Of a stretch of DNA of 64,000 nt, positions 19,278-27,628 are shown piece after piece (within the stretch, counting starts at the first letter, position 1; the number at the start of each line of letters is the position of its first letter). Below the pieces are notes generated by a model. It did not search any database, was not told the DNA's origin, and saw nothing but the letters and a program-made list of their open reading frames with translations. Source of the DNA: JAGXRK01 sp963714415 (GTDB lineage Bacteria > Bacteroidota > Ignavibacteria > Ignavibacteriales > Ignavibacteriaceae); assembly GCA_963714415.1 (NCBI GenBank), contig CAVQOL010000001.1, positions 496,001 to 560,000 of the forward strand. Reading direction: 5' to 3'. Position numbers and translations under genes: made by a program.

Positions 19278-19874
19278 GTGGACAAAAAGCAAATTCAGGA
19301 GCAGCGAATAAGGGGATACTTCATCCAGGCTGCTAAGGACTTATTAAAGGGTGAGGGACTCAGAGTAATCAGCGTTAGAAATATTGCCGACCGTGCGGGT
19401 TACTCTTATGCAACTCTATATAATTATTTTAAAGATGTGAAAGATCTCATCTTCGAGTGTGTTAAAGATTTTCATGAAGAGTGCGAGGAAATGGTGATCG
19501 CCGAGACGAAAGATTCTCAGCGGGGACTTATAAAAATTAAGGCAATTATAAAATCTTATATAAAATATTATATTCAGTATCCCGGAATATTCGAACTTTT
19601 CTATACAGAAAAAGTCCATGAACTGCAGGGCAAACAGCAGACAGTGGAAATGATAAACACTTTTCTGGATAAACTGTGCGACGATGAATGGAATTACTGC
19701 ATAAGTAACAATGTTGTCTCAATGGATGATGCAATGCTGAAACGAAGCCAGCTTAAATATCTTGTTACAGGAATGCTTCTTCTTTATATAAGCAGAAGGC
19801 ATCCAGCAAGCTATAAAGAGTTTCTGGATGACGTTGAAGCACAGTTGAATAATATACTCGCACTGCAAGCGTAA
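19278..19874 (+). CDS. TetR/AcrR family transcriptional regulator
   Basis: A 198-residue regulator with GTG start. The N-terminal helix-turn-helix is clear: GYFIQAAKDLLKGEGLRVISVRNIADRAGYSYATLYNYFKDVKDLIFE. The C-terminal ligand domain (about residues 75-198) is variable, with PGIFELFYTEKVHELQGKQ. The inducer is unknown. It sits alone, before a 431-base gap and a secreted hydrolase that could be its target; this is only a positional guess. Confidence 0.92.
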   Translation: MDKKQIQEQRIRGYFIQAAKDLLKGEGLRVISVRNIADRAGYSYATLYNYFKDVKDLIFECVKDFHEECEEMVIAETKDSQRGLIKIKAIIKSYIKYYIQYPGIFELFYTEKVHELQGKQQTVEMINTFLDKLCDDEWNYCISNNVVSMDDAMLKRSQLKYLVTGMLLLYISRRHPASYKEFLDDVEAQLNNILALQA

Positions 19875-20305
19875 ACGAAAAGCAAACTTTTGCCGAATGT
19901 CGCGGTGTAAGTTTTCCTTTCTGTCTTGGATACACCAAACCGAGACTAGTGAACCGAAGAGAACACATTTTCCTTTCCACCAGAGGCTGAGAAGTATCTT
20001 TTGCCCAAACAAATTATCGATGCAATAATGATAATTTTACTTTCTCAGCAATTTGGATCACCGTTCAGGATACAAAATCTGCACTCCATAATATTTATAT
20101 CCCTTAAATCAGATATTAATTAAAACCGGGTTGAGCAATTACTATTTTCTATTCGGATTAATAAATAAAGTCCCAATTCTTTATGAATAAAAGAATATGC
20201 TGATAAAATTGTTATACATCTTCCCGCGGCAATACAAAGAGTTGAATTTTATACAACCGAAATAAAAAGTATCAATAAGCAAGGAGCATAAATACAGGAG
20301 GAGTT
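19875..20305. other. Intergenic region without recognised gene
   Basis: About 430 AT-rich bases between the TetR gene and the hydrolase. I see no tRNA or convincing reading frame. The last 25 bases contain a strong ribosome site (AGGAGGAG) for the hydrolase. Confidence 0.5.
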
Positions 20306-21523
20306 ATGTATCACAAGATAATTTTAAAGGTTTTATATAATCTTATCGTGGTCTGCTTTATACTCATTAGTTTTCAGGCATGCAGTAAAGAAGAAAACAA
20401 TGATCCGGTTTCACCAACAATCCACGAACGAGGTGAAATTGTTCAATCAAACAGTATCGGCACAATGACGGCAGATGATATACAGCAGATACTTGCAAAT
20501 GTGAACATGACCATTCCATTCACATTAAATTATTCTGTTGAGACAATTTCAATAAATTACTATACGACAGACGGATATGGTAATCAGACTATTGCCTCCG
20601 GAGCTCTTATTATTCCACAGAGTGGAAGCAGCCTGCCATTGGTAAGCCTTCAGCACGGAACCCAAACAAAAAATAACCTGGTTGCATCAGTGTCACCGGT
20701 AAACTCAACGGAAGGTATTGTCGGATTGATTATGGCATCGATGGGTTATCTGGTAGTTGTTCCCGATTATCTTGGCTTTGGAGTGTCAAATGCTATACAT
20801 CCGTATCTTCATGCAGAATCGCTGATTCCGGGCGTAATTGATTTGATGCGTGCATGCAGAATTTATAGTTCCCGGCATCAAATAACATTGGATGGAAGAG
20901 TTTTCCTTACCGGTTATTCTGAAGGAGGTTACGCAACGCTGGTCACTCAAAGAAAAATTGAATTGGAATATTCTCAGGAATTTAATTTAACTGCCGTTGC
21001 ACCCATGGCCGGACCGTATGATTTATCTGGGACGATGCAAACACTTTTTCTAACAGGTCAATATAATCACACAGCTTACATAGCTTACATTTTAACCGCT
21101 TATAATAACATTTACGGATGGGACCGCCTGAATGATTTCTTCAATGAGCCATACTCCTCAACAGTGCAAAATTTATTTGACGGATCGAAAACATTCAGCG
21201 AGGTTGTAAGTCAACTACCGGCAACATTTGCAGCACTTGTGGATTCCAATTTTATTTATAGCGTCAAAAACGGAAATGAATCTGCTTTTATAGCAGCAAT
21301 GCAGGAAAACACATTGCTTGATTGGAAACCTGAGGCCCCAATCAATTTTTTTCATGGAGATGCAGATGATATATCTCCATATCAAAACGCATTAACTGCA
21401 GTTGAAAAGCTAACAGCAAGCGGAGGCACGAATATCCAGCTAACAACTATCCCCGGTGGCACTCATGAAAATTCCGGTCCCATAGCAATCGTTGGTGCAA
21501 TTCAGTGGTTTGAAAGTATGTAG
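20306..21523 (+). CDS. Secreted alpha/beta hydrolase (lipase-like lipoprotein)
   Basis: A 405-residue exported protein with a lipoprotein signal (VVCFILISFQACSKE). The hydrolase fold shows VSLQHGTQT (oxyanion strand), LVVVPDYLGFGVS, the nucleophile elbow LTGYSEGGYATL (G-Y-S-E-G), the acid strand INFFHGDADDISPY and the histidine near IPGGTHENSGP. The layout resembles secretory lipase/prolyl-peptidase type hydrolases of Bacteroidota. Substrate is unknown. It is preceded by a strong AGGAGG site and is apparently monocistronic. Confidence 0.85.
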   Translation: MYHKIILKVLYNLIVVCFILISFQACSKEENNDPVSPTIHERGEIVQSNSIGTMTADDIQQILANVNMTIPFTLNYSVETISINYYTTDGYGNQTIASGALIIPQSGSSLPLVSLQHGTQTKNNLVASVSPVNSTEGIVGLIMASMGYLVVVPDYLGFGVSNAIHPYLHAESLIPGVIDLMRACRIYSSRHQITLDGRVFLTGYSEGGYATLVTQRKIELEYSQEFNLTAVAPMAGPYDLSGTMQTLFLTGQYNHTAYIAYILTAYNNIYGWDRLNDFFNEPYSSTVQNLFDGSKTFSEVVSQLPATFAALVDSNFIYSVKNGNESAFIAAMQENTLLDWKPEAPINFFHGDADDISPYQNALTAVEKLTASGGTNIQLTTIPGGTHENSGPIAIVGAIQWFESM

Positions 21524-21554
21524 AGATCCGGAACTTAGTAAAAAAGATTTCCCG

Positions 21555-21634
21555 GTGCCGTCATTACGGCACTACCTTGCCGGCCCGCTCCGACCTGTCT
21601 GTCCGCCAGGCAGGTTTACCTGCCGAAGGTAGGT
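21555..21634. repeat. Palindromic repeat cluster after the hydrolase gene
   Basis: A 7-bp stem GTGCCGT/ACGGCAC (21555-21572) is followed by a GC-rich block (21592-21634) with imperfect inverted repeats around CCGCCAGGCAGG and TTACCTGCC/GGTAGGTAA. The block is far richer in G+C than its surroundings and looks like a dispersed intergenic palindromic element; the first hairpin could also end transcription of the hydrolase gene. Confidence 0.5.
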
Positions 21635-21729
21635 AAATAAAGAAAGAAATTTATACTTATTACCCGGGAGAAAATCTTTCGAAAAAAGATTGGCGCTATT
21701 TATTCACAAGTATAACTTTAGTCAGACTT

Positions 21730-21835
21730 CATTTCAAGATTCAGTAAAAATTGTTTTCTCCAGATTCCGCCGCCGTAACCAATTTACTCCCCGTTTTTAC
21801 CAATTACCCTGTGGCTGGGAATTATAAAGAGATTG
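21730..21835 (-). pseudogene. Remnant of methylated-DNA-protein-cysteine methyltransferase (Ogt/Ada C-terminus)
   Basis: On the minus strand the frame reads LFIIPSHRVIGKNGE, a stop, then IGYGGGIWRKQFLLNLE. This matches the highly conserved end of O6-alkylguanine transferases, in which PCHRVIGKNGELVGYGGG is usual. The active-site Cys is Ser and the Leu codon after GE is a stop, so the remnant is inactive. Upstream codons are replaced by a GC-rich palindrome (21838-21872), and the rest of the gene is absent. The relation to the family is clear; how it was lost is not. Confidence 0.7.
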
Positions 21836-21837
21836 CT

Positions 21838-21872
21838 TTCCGCCAGATTTATCCGCCTCTGGCGGAGTCCCT
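21838..21872. repeat. GC-rich palindromic element (TCCGCC/GGCGGA)
   Basis: Contains CCGCCAGATTTATCCGCC and then CTGGCGGAG, so two TCCGCC-type arms face a GGCGGA arm. It interrupts the alkyltransferase remnant. It resembles the nearby palindromic blocks at 21592-21634 and 22070-22108, suggesting a family of intergenic repeats. Confidence 0.5.
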
Positions 21873-21950
21873 CGCGTACAACATTCCATTAACGCTCACA
21901 AAATCAATCTTCCTGCTAAAACAAATTTACCAGCTTGCAACTACGCTTTA

Positions 21951-22054
21951 ATTAGTCTACCTTGTAGACGTCCTGCAAAAGAAATTTAAGATAAAAGTGA
22001 ACTTTCGCAAAAACCTCATCATCTAATCCTAACTTTTTATACAGAGTCAATCAA
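21951..22054 (+). promoter_or_regulatory. Conserved leader upstream of first RRM gene
   Basis: About 104 bases closely matching 22542-22645 in front of the second RRM gene, including the identical block AACTTTCGCAAAAACCTCAT and then ATCTAATCC and AACTTTTTA. It ends 86 bases before the start codon. Conservation of a non-coding stretch before both copies suggests a shared promoter and 5' untranslated element. Confidence 0.6.
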
Positions 22055-22069
22055 ACCGGTACAGATTAA

Positions 22070-22108
22070 CCTGCCTTCGGGCAGACAAGTTCATTGTCTG
22101 CAGCCGGG
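22070..22108 (+). repeat. Hairpins in the leader of the first RRM gene
   Basis: CTGCC-TTCG-GGCAG forms a tight stem with a UUCG-type tetraloop, followed by CAGACAA...TTGTCTG, another potential stem. Present only in the first leader, not the second. It may be an inserted palindromic element or a regulatory RNA fold. Confidence 0.5.
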
Positions 22109-22139
22109 CTATCAATATCAGATTTACAAGGAGAACAAA

Positions 22140-22412
22140 ATGAATATTTATGTCGGCAATTTAGCCCCAAATGTACAGGAAGCAGACCTGGACACTCTCT
22201 TTTCCCAGCACGGGAAGGTAGAAAGTGTTAAGATTATCCGCGATATGTATACTAAGATATCGAAGGGATTCGGTTTTATTGAAATGCTCGTAAAAGATGA
22301 AGCTCAAAAAGCTCTTGATGTGTTAAACTCGTTTGAGCTTAAAGGAAAGAAACTTGCTGTTAACGAAGCCAGGCCTCAAAAGCCAAGAATAAGCAACGAA
22401 AGAAGATATTAA
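22140..22412 (+). CDS. RRM-domain RNA-binding protein
   Basis: A 90-residue single-RRM protein. RNP2 is IYVGNLAP at the N-terminus and RNP1 is KGFGFIEM near residue 40; ARPQKPR gives a short basic tail. Bacterial RRM proteins of this size bind RNA, often increase at low temperature, and occur in several copies per genome. A strong AAGGAGA site precedes the ATG. A paralogue lies 274 bases downstream. The RNP1 motif here has Ile-Glu-Met in place of the more usual Val-Glu-Met. Confidence 0.93.
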   Translation: MNIYVGNLAPNVQEADLDTLFSQHGKVESVKIIRDMYTKISKGFGFIEMLVKDEAQKALDVLNSFELKGKKLAVNEARPQKPRISNERRY

Positions 22413-22456
22413 TTCAGAACTGTCTGTAAATGTTTTTAAGCTGCAGTATTGCGGGA

Positions 22457-22480
22457 CTGTCACCAGCCAATTGGTGACAG
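22457..22480 (+). terminator. Hairpin after first RRM gene
   Basis: Perfect 8-bp stem CTGTCACC/GGTGACAG with an 8-base loop, 45 bases after the stop codon. Only three T follow, so it may be a weak terminator or an RNA-stabilising end. Confidence 0.5.
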
Positions 22481-22541
22481 TTTGGCTGCTGTTGCTCAGC
22501 CATCAACTTTGGGCAGGAATCATAATAACGCGTGAATTGTA

Positions 22542-22645
22542 ATTACGCCTTAAATAGCCTACCTTTAGGGTGTCCTGAAGAAGAAATTATAAGATAGAGA
22601 GAACTTTCGCAAAAACCTCATAATCTAATCCCAACTTTTTAACAG
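22542..22645 (+). promoter_or_regulatory. Conserved leader upstream of second RRM gene
   Basis: The counterpart of 21951-22054; the shared block AACTTTCGCAAAAACCTCAT starts near 22601. It ends 41 bases before the start codon at 22686. Gene and leader seem to have been duplicated together. Confidence 0.6.
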
Positions 22646-22685
22646 CGACATTAAAACCTATTTATCTAATTCAAAGGAGATCAAA

Positions 22686-22952
22686 ATGAAAATTTTTGTA
22701 GGAAATTTAGCCCCAGGTGTAGAGGAAGAAGAACTGAAAACACTGTTTTCACAGCACGGAAAAGTAAACGAAGTTAAGATTATACGCGATATGTTCAGCC
22801 GTGTATCAAAGGGTTTCGGATTTATTGAGATGCCCGGGAAAGCAGAATCTCAGAAAGCAATTACCGCACTGAATACTCAAGAACTTAAAGGAAAGAGACT
22901 TAACGTTAACGAAGCAAGGCCTGAAAAACCACGCGGTGGAAGAAGATTTTAA
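22686..22952 (+). CDS. RRM-domain RNA-binding protein (tandem paralogue)
   Basis: An 88-residue single-RRM protein, RNP2 IFVGNLAPG and RNP1 KGFGFIEM, with the basic tail EKPRGGRRF. Highly similar to the product at 22140 through most of the fold (FSQHGKV, KIIRDM, ELKGK, VNEARP); the C-terminal tails differ. The RGG-like ending of this copy may alter RNA affinity. It has its own copy of the conserved leader, so the two genes can be transcribed independently. Confidence 0.93.
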   Translation: MKIFVGNLAPGVEEEELKTLFSQHGKVNEVKIIRDMFSRVSKGFGFIEMPGKAESQKAITALNTQELKGKRLNVNEARPEKPRGGRRF

Positions 22953-23208
22953 TTTCGAATAACTCCGGGCAATACAGGTAAAGTTCCGTACTGATAACGA
23001 CTCAATTTGTTTTTGGAAATAAAATGTTTAACGCTGTAAATTTCTCTGTCCTTTTAAACTGCTGGCAAAACTAAGCGGGGGCACTCCGGCGATGTATTGT
23101 TCGGCATCTTTACTTTTACACTTTTCTAAAAGCAAAAATTATTCTAAATTTCTATTTATTAAAACAAGACTATCAACATATATCTCTAATAAAAATAAAA
23201 GGGTACAT

Positions 23209-23712
23209 ATGAGACAACACAAATTATTTAAACTGCTTTTTACGGCAATGATAATGCTGGCATTAATGTCATATTTCGGCTGTGAAAAGAAAACCGAAGA
23301 GACAGAGCAGCCTCCGGCTGAGGTGACAACCGAAAGCATATCGCCCGATACTTCATCGCAGATGGATACACCGGAAATAACCGAACCTGTCGTTGCGGAA
23401 ATAATAATTCCGGAATTAAAAGGTACGTGGTCCGGAAAATTTGACAAGCGCCCAACAGTGCTTAATATAACCGAGCAAACCGACAGCAGTTTCTCTGGTA
23501 AAATAACTATCAACTACAGAGAAGTTATTAACCAGGAAGTAAAAGGAACTATCAGCCCGAGCACAATGAGTATGTCAATGAAAGATCAATTACACAGCCG
23601 TTTCCGTGGAAAATATAACGGCAAACTGTCTGAAGACGGAAAAACTTTTTCCGGCACTTTTACAATGGATCTTGACGGCTCAAAATTTTCATTTAACTTG
23701 AACAAAAAATAA
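23209..23712 (+). CDS. Lipoprotein of unknown function
   Basis: A 167-residue protein. The start at 23209 gives a proper lipoprotein signal (KLLFTAMIMLALMSYFGCEKK), whereas a start further upstream would add a meaningless extension. After an acidic, Pro/Thr-rich linker (residues ~28-65) the C-terminal domain (LKGTWSGKFDKRPTVLNITEQ, FSGKITINYREVINQEVKGTI, KFSFNLNKK) looks like a small beta-barrel repeat. The WSG...F-S-G pattern recurs in hypothetical Bacteroidota lipoproteins; function unknown. It is 12 bases upstream of another lipoprotein gene. Confidence 0.75.
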   Translation: MRQHKLFKLLFTAMIMLALMSYFGCEKKTEETEQPPAEVTTESISPDTSSQMDTPEITEPVVAEIIIPELKGTWSGKFDKRPTVLNITEQTDSSFSGKITINYREVINQEVKGTISPSTMSMSMKDQLHSRFRGKYNGKLSEDGKTFSGTFTMDLDGSKFSFNLNKK

Positions 23713-23724
23713 AAGAGGACTTCA

Positions 23725-24478
23725 ATGAAAAAATTAATCAGCTTATTTATAATTTTATCTTTGGGAATACTTGTAATATCCTGCGATTCAACCGAAGACC
23801 CGGTATCTACGACAGATGCAAAGGGTAATATTTATATTACATCACAGCCATCCGGCGCAGAAATATGGATTGATAACACTAATACAACATCTAGTAACTC
23901 CGGACACTGTCGAAGGTGTTACCGAAGGATTGCGCACAGTAACCTTAAAGCTGCAGGACTACTATGATACAACTTTTACAATAAGCGTTACCGGCGACCA
24001 GACAAGTGTTGTCGGACCGATTGTTCTTGTTACAGACATTGTTACAGCGCTATATGGCCCGGTAAGAATCTATGAGACAATTGGTACAACAGCAATTCAG
24101 CCAAGCGGATTGGATCTTTCAAGCGGCAATGCTTGGGGAGTTAGTTCTGATTCAAGCGGTCTTGTTGATATTTATTATTCCAGCACTGGGTTCCTGGTTC
24201 AGAGCGCACACCTAGCTTCAAATCTTGTTAGGGAAACTGATTTTCTTGTTGGTACTGCAAGCAATATATTTGATGGCGTAGATTCGCCACTAAGAAATAC
24301 CGGTACCTGGACCGATAACATTCCTGATACCGAAACAAATTATGTGTTTCTTTACGACCATGACGGAAATTATTCTAAACTAAAAATTGTTAATATGGGA
24401 GGCGGCACGCCTAATAACCCGGCATGGGTTGAGGTTCAGTGGTATTACAACAAAACAATGCTTGACAACCGTTTTTAA
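23725..24478 (+). CDS. PEGA-domain lipoprotein, one frameshift
   Basis: Two frames give a ~250-residue protein. The first has a lipoprotein signal (LFIILSLGILVISCDST) and the beginning of a PEGA domain (GNIYITSQPSGAEIWIDN). The second continues TPDTVEGVTEGLRTVTLKLQDYYDTTFTI, the rest of that domain, and an unassigned C-terminal region. Removing one A of the AA at 23896-23897 joins them (SSTPDTVEG). PEGA domains are small surface beta folds; the function here is unknown. The terminator at 24507 follows. Confidence 0.78.
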
Positions 24479-24506
24479 CTAAACACGCTAATCAAATTAC
24501 TTATAA

Positions 24507-24538
24507 CCCTCATCATACAATGGTGAGGGTTTTTGTTT
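24507..24538 (+). terminator. Rho-independent terminator
   Basis: Stem CCCTCATCA with TGGTGAGGG (one G-U pair), five-base loop, followed by TTTTTGTTT. It lies 29 bases after the PEGA lipoprotein stop. Confidence 0.85.
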
Positions 24539-24633
24539 GCGCTCAAATAAGAATGATCCGGTTATTTTCATAGGGTATCGCCCGGTTAATTAAGAAGTAA
24601 TTTTTGTTTAGAGCGGGATCAATACCCAATACG

Positions 24634-24765
24634 CTAATTTAATTTTGTATTAAGGCTCCCGCTGCTTTTTTCATTCTTCTTTTCTCTTTTAGCTGCTTTC
24701 TTTTCTGCCTTAGATTTCAACGGTTTTTTCTTATCCGACTTTTTTGTGATCAATCCTTTGCTCAT
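24634..24765 (-). CDS. Small lysine-rich basic protein (43 aa)
   Basis: Minus-strand ATG at 24765 preceded by AAAGGAAG, seven bases before it. It encodes 43 residues, starting MSKGLITKKSDKKKPLKSK and then Lys/Ala/Glu-rich, about 40% Lys/Arg. The composition is that of small nucleic-acid or ribosome-associated basic proteins, but no domain is recognisable. It is 45 bases downstream of the GH130 remnant on the same strand. Confidence 0.55.
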   Translation of the reverse strand: MSKGLITKKSDKKKPLKSKAEKKAAKREKKNEKSSGSLNTKLN

Positions 24766-24810
24766 TTTATTTCTTCCTTTTGATTAGAAATGACTCCCTG
24801 TATTATAATA

Positions 24811-24995
24811 TTAATTATTGTCATTTCTTATTCTTTGTTTTGTTCCAGTCACTTTAGCATTTCTTGCTTTTGCCGCCATCTCATCAATCTTTGGCCCTGC
24901 ATTAAATACACTATTGATAGGTATGGCCAATTTTCTGCTGTAAGAATCGGATTAAGTTTATGACGGTGAGAAGTTTCCGGATGCTTATTGTTCAT
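24811..24995 (-). pseudogene. N-terminal remnant of a GH130 glycosidase/phosphorylase
   Basis: The ATG at 24995 overlaps the stop of the upstream glycosyltransferase (ATGA). The frame reads SHRHKLNPILTAENWPY, and a one-base shift at about 24903 then gives PINSVFNAGPKIDE. RHxxNPIL...WPYP-N-VFNAG is the conserved start of family GH130 (mannoside phosphorylases/hydrolases). After ~40 residues homology stops, and a basic tail (KARNAKVTGTKQRIRNDNN) runs to the stop at 24811. GH130 genes often follow glycosyltransferases of this type, which supports the reading. Most of the ~350-residue enzyme is missing. Confidence 0.65.
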
Positions 24996-27274
24996 TTTAC
25001 TAATACCTCTGTAGATAAATCTGTCTGTTCAGATAAACGCAGCTCCAGTAATGACTGAAGAAAAGCTAATGTTGATTCCGCACCTTGATTATTGTTTGGA
25101 CGATCAGGATGCAATCCGTCCCTGCAGCCTCCGGTTGTGGGATCGTAAATGGGAAGATTTAAATCGTTACGCCCGAGAAACCATTCAAATGCACGGCGAG
25201 CTTCTTTGTGCCAGCGTTTGTCTGATGTAATCCGGTATGCTTCGAGACAAGCCGACACCATTGCCTGTGCTTCAACTGGTTGTTGATCAAAACGGGCTCT
25301 CTCTTTACCTTTCTGATAAAAACCATTTGATCCAATCGGAACAAAATGACCTTCATCGGCACGCTGCAAATCAGCCAGCCAGGTTAATGACTCCAATCCG
25401 GCATCAATCATTTCTTTATTAGGAATTGATTTGCCGCATGTAAGTAATGCATGAGGTAGAGCAGCATTACAATATGAAAGTTCATTTTCGTACCAGCGCC
25501 AGTCTTCAGAACGATTATCTTGATATAATGTTAGAAGCCGTCTTGCCAATTCATCCCGCACATTGCTCGCCCTGCGGTCACCGGCAAATTTTTGTGAATA
25601 TTCGTGGATACCTAAGAGTGCAAAAGCCCAGGCCCGCGGACTTGTAGTTTTAATGATTGCGGGTAACGATTGTTCGAACAACCACCCGGCCATACTGTTG
25701 AATGCTGGTAAATGAGAATGACTAAGTACCGTTCCCAATGCTAAAATTGCGCGGCCATGGCTATCATCTGAACCAATATCTTCTAACCAGTTGCGCTGAT
25801 AGTCCATAAAATTTCGAAAACGTTTAGTCTCTGTGTTGAATGCAAATCCGAGGAAAGCAAGATAGCGGGAAGCTAGTCCCAAACTATCAGGGTTACCCAG
25901 TTCGTTTAGAAGAATACTTACTAAAAGAGCCCGGGCGTTGTCGTCAGTGGTATATCCATGAGAATAATTAGGCACTGTAAAAAGGGCGTGTTGAAACATG
26001 CCGGTATCATCAGTCATGTTGTTTAAATGATCTAACTTGATAGGGGGCAACTCCCAAGGATGTTTATCTAATGCCTTAACACTAAAGTTAGGTGGAATAT
26101 AATGCCGGCGTTCCGCCCGTGCGCGTGTAAAACTCTCCATATAACGTTTCGCCACTTCAGACCAGATCATAGCCCGTCCAAACTTGTAAGCACGCTTGCG
26201 CATTGCATGCCGTTCGGCTTCGTTTTCCAATAAGTTGATTACTTGCTCAGCCAAAGCTGCAGGATCACGAAATGGCACCAGCACACCTCTTCCGTCTGAA
26301 AGAACTTCTTGTGCATACCAATAAGGTGTAGAAATAACAGCTTTACCTGCTCCTAATGTATAAGCCAAAGTTCCGGATGTTATTTGTGCTTCATTGAGGT
26401 AAGGTGTAATATAAATATCTGCGGCACTTATAAACTCAACAAGTTCTTCCAGGCTAACAAAACGGTTGTAAAAGATAACATTACTTTCCACACCTTTCTG
26501 CTGAGCAAGCCATTGCAAAGACAGGCGGTAAGTTTCGCCTTCTTGCTGAATAACATGAGGATGTGTTGCGCCAACAACGATATAAACAATGCCGGGATAG
26601 CGGGCAATAATGTCGGGCAGTGCAGATATAACAGTTTCGATTCCTTTGTTCGACGAGAGTAAACCAAAACTTAGTAAAACAATTTTACCTTCTACTCCAA
26701 ATAAATCTTTATTAAAACTTGGATCGACAAATGGTACATCGGGAATGCCATGCGGAATCAAATCAACTTTTTCCAAAGATATATTATAAACATCATGCAG
26801 AAATTCAGAACCACGTTCACTCATAACGACCATACGATCTGATAATGCGGCAACTTCTTGTAATACCCGCTTCTGATCCGGGTCGGGATCTTTTAGTATT
26901 GTGTGCAAAGTTGTAACGATCGGCATGCGTAATCCGCGCAAGAGTGCCAGGATGTGGCTTCCTGCTTTTCCGCCAAATATTCCATACTCGAATTGCAGAC
27001 ACACAAGGTCAACATTATTAATGTTTAAAAAATCTGAGGCTCTTAAGTAAGAGTCTATATCTTTCTCTGTAAGTTCAAATCTAACCCGGGTTGAATATGC
27101 ATAACCGGCTGCTACATCGTTTACAGGCAGTGCAATGCATGTTGTACTGCTATATTGTTCAGCGATAGCTTCACACAGATCGGTTGTAAATGTGGCAATT
27201 CCACATTGTCGCGGTAAATAATTCCCAATAAAGGCAATCCGGTTCAGTGGTGAATTAATAATGTTTTGTTTCAA
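24992..27274 (-). CDS. Two-domain glycosyltransferase family 4 protein
   Basis: A 760-residue protein. The N-terminal ~390 residues are a GT4 domain: FIGNYLPRQCGIATFTTDL, VCLQFEYGIFGG, GLLSSNKGIETVISALP, ITPYLNEAQITSGTLAYTLGAGKAVISTPYWYAQE. The C-terminal ~350 residues form a helical, glycosidase-like toroid (HLNNMTDDTGMFQHALF, TDDNARALLVSI, WRWYENELSYCNAALPHALL, YDPTTGGCRDGL). This architecture is common in bacteria and is usually paired with a GH130 enzyme, whose remnant follows here by an ATGA overlap. The natural glycan is not known. Transcription probably begins near the shared element at 27459-27500. Confidence 0.9.
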   Translation of the reverse strand: MKQNIINSPLNRIAFIGNYLPRQCGIATFTTDLCEAIAEQYSSTTCIALPVNDVAAGYAYSTRVRFELTEKDIDSYLRASDFLNINNVDLVCLQFEYGIFGGKAGSHILALLRGLRMPIVTTLHTILKDPDPDQKRVLQEVAALSDRMVVMSERGSEFLHDVYNISLEKVDLIPHGIPDVPFVDPSFNKDLFGVEGKIVLLSFGLLSSNKGIETVISALPDIIARYPGIVYIVVGATHPHVIQQEGETYRLSLQWLAQQKGVESNVIFYNRFVSLEELVEFISAADIYITPYLNEAQITSGTLAYTLGAGKAVISTPYWYAQEVLSDGRGVLVPFRDPAALAEQVINLLENEAERHAMRKRAYKFGRAMIWSEVAKRYMESFTRARAERRHYIPPNFSVKALDKHPWELPPIKLDHLNNMTDDTGMFQHALFTVPNYSHGYTTDDNARALLVSILLNELGNPDSLGLASRYLAFLGFAFNTETKRFRNFMDYQRNWLEDIGSDDSHGRAILALGTVLSHSHLPAFNSMAGWLFEQSLPAIIKTTSPRAWAFALLGIHEYSQKFAGDRRASNVRDELARRLLTLYQDNRSEDWRWYENELSYCNAALPHALLTCGKSIPNKEMIDAGLESLTWLADLQRADEGHFVPIGSNGFYQKGKERARFDQQPVEAQAMVSACLEAYRITSDKRWHKEARRAFEWFLGRNDLNLPIYDPTTGGCRDGLHPDRPNNNQGAESTLAFLQSLLELRLSEQTDLSTEVLVK

Positions 27275-27458
27275 GATTTATATCGATTTTAATTATAAAA
27301 AAGTGTTTCTGAGTTACTGGTTGATACTTACTGTTTTGGGGAAGAGTATTATTTCAACCAAAACTCTGATAATATTTATAAGTTTGAATTAGCTTGAACC
27401 ACTATCTTCGTATTGTTCTTCAATTACATCTACAAACTATGTGAAGACCCTAGTTTTG

Positions 27459-27500
27459 TCAATCGGGCAAAGGGATGAAAAAGGGACTATGACCTTGGGG
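27459..27500 (-). promoter_or_regulatory. Shared upstream element, site 1 (glycosyltransferase operon)
   Basis: Plus-strand reading TCAATCGGGCAAAGGGATGA then AAAAGGGACTATGACCTTGGG. AAAGGGA occurs twice, 11 bases apart. It lies 185 bases before the minus-strand start at 27274. One of five related sites, each upstream of a minus-strand transcription unit. Confidence 0.65.
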
Positions 27501-27628
27501 GGATTCGCGAGTTAAACGTTTCTACAGGAAATGAATGAAAGATATAAAATACCGCCAAGGGATTTGTAAAAATCAAGGGCACTCCGCTTTACCGGCTTTG
27601 TGCCCATTGCCCACCATCCATAAACTTA

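Noticed and set aside
21555..22108. Palindromic blocks as a CRISPR array
   Set aside because: The repeats are not regularly spaced, differ in sequence and have no cas genes nearby.
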